Of a DNA stretch of 34,291 nt, positions 32,481 through 34,291 are shown in pieces. Position 1 is the stretch's first letter. Each line of letters begins with the position of its first letter. Under the pieces are notes generated by a model, which searched no databases, was not told the DNA's origin, and saw nothing but the letters and a program-made list of their open reading frames with translations. Source of the stretch: Mycobacterium sp. (lineage in GTDB: Bacteria > Actinomycetota > Actinomycetes > Mycobacteriales > Mycobacteriaceae); assembly GCA_025965895.1 (NCBI GenBank), contig JAOPWC010000125.1, positions 1 through 34,291 of the forward strand, written 5' to 3'. A program made the position numbers and the translations under genes.

Positions 32481-33278
32481 ATGATCGAACCCGGCAGTAC
32501 TGCACTGGTGACAGGGGCCAGCAGCGGCATCGGGGAGCAATTCGCCCGTCAACTGGCGGCGCGCCGGGTGAACCTTGTGCTGGTGGCCCGCAACGAGGTT
32601 CGGCTGCAGTTCTTGGCCGATCAACTGAACGCGGCGCACCCGGACGTGAGAGTCATCGTCATGACGGCGGATCTCGCGGTTCCCGCGGCCGCGGCTGAGC
32701 TAGCCGAAAAGCTGGCCGCGGGGGCGGTGACCGTGGATATGTTGATCAACAACGCCGGATTCGGGTCGCATGATTCATTCGTCGATGAAAATCCGGACAA
32801 CGTTGCGCGCGAGATCCAACTCAACTGCGGTTCGCTGGTCGCGTTGACCGCGCAGTTGCTGCCGGCCATGCTTGCCCGCGGTCGCGGCGGAGTCCTGAAC
32901 GTGGCCTCAACGGCCGCGTTTCAGCCGGTGCCGACGATGGCTGTCTACGGGGCATCCAAGGCGTTCGTGCTCTCGTTCACCGAAGCACTGTGGGAGGAGG
33001 CAAGGGGCTCCGGAGTACGGGTCGTGGCGTTGTGTCCAGGACCCACCGAGACCCGCTTCTTTGAAAACATGGGCACCGAGGTTATGACCCGCGGACGCCA
33101 GAGCGCCGACCACGTGGCGGCAGTCGGGTTGCGCGCCTTCGAATACGGCCGCGGCCCGTCAGTGGTCCCCGGCCTGGCAAACCGGATGCTCGCCACCGGC
33201 TACCGGATCATGCCACGCGCCACGATGGTCCGGCTGGCACGGACGAGCGTTCGCCCTACGCAGTCATCGCCCGCGTAA
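32481..33278 (+). CDS. Classical short-chain dehydrogenase/reductase
   Basis: 265 aa from ATG 32481; AAAGGG lies about 10 nt upstream, while the in-frame GTG at 32472 is too close to that site. TGASSGIG (11-18) binds the cofactor; NNAG (90-93), S143 (NVASTAAF), Y156 and K160 (VYGASK) complete the classical active site. CPGPTETRFF follows as usual. The sequence resembles the broad mycobacterial group annotated as SDR family oxidoreductases. Being 53 nt after the carotenoid oxygenase on the same strand, it could oxidise or reduce the aldehyde products of that enzyme; this is inference from position only. Confidence 0.88.
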   Translation: MIEPGSTALVTGASSGIGEQFARQLAARRVNLVLVARNEVRLQFLADQLNAAHPDVRVIVMTADLAVPAAAAELAEKLAAGAVTVDMLINNAGFGSHDSFVDENPDNVAREIQLNCGSLVALTAQLLPAMLARGRGGVLNVASTAAFQPVPTMAVYGASKAFVLSFTEALWEEARGSGVRVVALCPGPTETRFFENMGTEVMTRGRQSADHVAAVGLRAFEYGRGPSVVPGLANRMLATGYRIMPRATMVRLARTSVRPTQSSPA

Positions 33279-33296
33279 ATCGGGTGGAGTCGTGGC

Positions 33297-33709
33297 ATGT
33301 CCGGATCCGCTTATCAGATCATTTCAGGTAGCTTGTTGCTCACCGTTGTCACGATCGGCTACGGGGACGTTCGTGCTGAGCGTCACCCGCGGCAACGTCC
33401 CGGCCAATGACCTGCAGAAGAGCTTCTTTTGGGCCGGACATGCGCACGCCGGCGTGCTGGTCATCCTCGGTCTGCTCGCCCTGACTTCAGTGCAGGTCAA
33501 CCACGTGCGGGCACCCTATCCTGCGATCACGCTGGGGAATCTTGGTCGCGGCGGTCCTGATGCCCACCGGGTTCTTCGTGTGGGTGATCGGCAGCAACCC
33601 GACCCGGCCAAACCGCGCGATCGCCGCGCAGTGGGCGTGCGCCGCCGCCCTGACTATTGGGTTGATCGGGGCGGGGCTGGGACTGGTCCTCACCGGTTTT
33701 GGATCCTGA
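33297..33709 (+). pseudogene. Polytopic membrane protein with two frameshifts
   Basis: From ATG 33297 the frame gives IISGSLLLTVVTIGYG, then a shift at GGGG 33363-33366 leads to TFVLSVTRGNVPANDLQKSF and AGHAHAGVLVILGLLALTSV, then a second shift at GGGG 33534-33537 leads to GILVAAVLMPTGFFVWVIGS and AALTIGLIGAGLGLVLTGFG before the stop at 33707-33709. With both shifts repaired it is a ~136-residue protein of about four helices; I recall similar unnamed mycobacterial membrane proteins. Both shifts are in G-runs, so a sequencing or assembly error is a real alternative to decay. Confidence 0.65.
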
Positions 33710-34123
33710 ATGACACGCAGTCGACGAATTCACCCCAAGGCGCCCCGTCGACGACGCCGAACCGGAGTGCACCGGCTCCCACGAGTCTCGGCCGAGACCT
33801 GACGAGCGCCGCCTGTTCAGACGGAAAAAGAGGGGACGGTGCCGCCATAGCGCCTCACGGCAAGTGGTCGCTCAAAGCGACGGTTCTGGGGTGGTACCCG
33901 GGGCATGCCCGACACCGTCGGAGGAGTCAACAACACCGGGGGCCGAGATATTTCACGGCCAAGCCGCCGGCCGCGGCACGGCCCGAAGCCAGGGAGAAGG
34001 GACGGGTGGGCCCACGGCCGCCTACGCGCGGTCAGCCAAAGTTGCCGCGACTGCTTGTGCCGCTGCGAGTATTAGCACGCCCCGAGGACTGCCGCGAGGG
34101 GTCTTCCCTGGACTGGCCAGGAA
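33710..34123. other. 414-nt intergenic region before the contig junction
   Basis: No gene is recognised on either strand; open frames are Arg/Pro-rich. The right end carries a hairpin that could terminate the DUF4193 transcript arriving from the other strand. No replication-origin-like iterons or AT-rich box are visible here. Confidence 0.4.
34104..34123 (-). terminator. Hairpin immediately after the DUF4193 stop
   Basis: On the minus strand TTCCTGG, loop CCAGT, CCAGGGAA pairs over seven bases with one bulged G, starting directly after the stop codon. There is no U-run. It is a plausible but unproven terminator. Confidence 0.35.
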
Positions 34124-34291
34124 CTACGCCGCGCAGTCGGTGCAGATCATCACGCCGCCGTTCTCGCCGGCGAGGCGGCTGCGGTGGTGCACCAGAAAGC
34201 AGCTCGAACAGGTGAACTCGTCAGCCTGTTTGGGGATGACGCGGACCGACAATTCTTCGCCGGACAGATCGGCCCCGGGCAACTCGAAGGA
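34124..34291 (-). CDS. DUF4193 zinc-ribbon protein, C-terminal part (gene crosses the circular junction)
   Basis: The minus-strand frame entering at 34291 passes through the repeated 127 bases (same residues as in the left copy, including the CSSC knuckle) and continues beyond the repeat as ENGGVMICTDCAA with the stop at 34126-34124. Only this copy contains the second CxxC knuckle and the stop; only the left copy contains the start. Merged, they give one 100-aa protein with no frame error at the join, which is the best evidence that the window is circular. Confidence 0.9.
   Translation of the reverse strand, partial: SFELPGADLSGEELSVRVIPKQADEFTCSSCFLVHHRSRLAGENGGVMICTDCAA
34165..34291. repeat. 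Right copy of 127-bp terminal direct repeat
   Basis: Identical to bases 1-127 without mismatch. Removing one copy gives a 34,164-bp circle. Confidence 0.95.

Noticed and set aside
1..34291. CRISPR array, rRNA or complete insertion sequence
   Set aside because: I saw no regularly spaced repeats, no rRNA-like sequence and no transposase with flanking inverted repeats.
1..34291. All frameshifts dismissed as sequencing errors
   Set aside because: Several do lie in G/C runs, but the broken genes also carry large deletions and truncations (MarR, NmrA, TetR, patatin, MFS) that indels alone cannot explain, while the longest genes are indel-free.

Overview
The window looks mycobacterial (Mycobacterium sensu lato). 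It is GC-rich with many GTG starts. It encodes families typical of that group: a DUF4193 zinc-ribbon protein, a TIGR00027-type SAM methyltransferase, a DUF6131 micro-membrane protein, a PknH_C-type sensor-domain lipoprotein, an SnoaL-like protein and a YggT protein. The first 127 bases are repeated exactly as the last 127 bases. The DUF4193 gene is cut by the window ends and becomes a perfect 100-codon gene when the ends are joined. The sequence is therefore best read as a circular contig of 34,164 bp whose ends overlap by one assembly k-mer. I found no replication, partition, relaxase or integrase gene, so whether the circle is a plasmid, an excised element or a graph loop cannot be settled from the sequence.

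Layout. Bases 1-3,150: DUF4193 across the junction, then an N-acyl-D-amino-acid-deacylase-type amidohydrolase tightly followed by a TetR regulator. 3,277-5,307: small membrane or secreted proteins. 5,729-9,056: PanE-like reductase, SAM methyltransferase, and an atypical SDR behind a coupled leader ORF. 9,174-10,126: divergent DUF6131 gene and LuxR-type response regulator around a twin palindrome. 10,127-13,555: an MFS remnant, a sensor lipoprotein, an SnoaL-like protein and YggT. 13,721-17,349: a decayed stretch (VOC protein, truncated MarR, NmrA and TetR remnants, a DCC pseudogene, an SDR tail) that also holds an intact DUF2637 membrane/HTH protein. 17,350-25,672: a minus-strand block with two large membrane proteins of TM + nucleotide-binding-like + RyR architecture flanking an ABC exporter and a two-HKD phospholipase-D-like protein. 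25,946-27,127: a small Cys/His protein and a patatin pseudogene. 27,128-30,727: sugar porter, SIS-domain enzyme and NagA, an amino-sugar utilisation operon. 30,735-33,709: PadR pseudogene, carotenoid oxygenase, classical SDR, and a frameshifted membrane protein.

The most interesting part is the RyR/ABC/PLD block at 17.3-25.7 kb. Two proteins that could couple a ligand or NAD-type signal to the membrane sit on either side of an ABC exporter and a lipid- or nucleic-acid-cleaving enzyme, all on one strand. A specialised signalling or defence-like role is inference; the domain content is visible. Summing my own coordinates, apparently intact genes cover only about 23.3 kb (roughly 68%) of the circle. 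At least eight recognisable gene remnants lie between them, which is far more decay than usual for a free-living mycobacterium.
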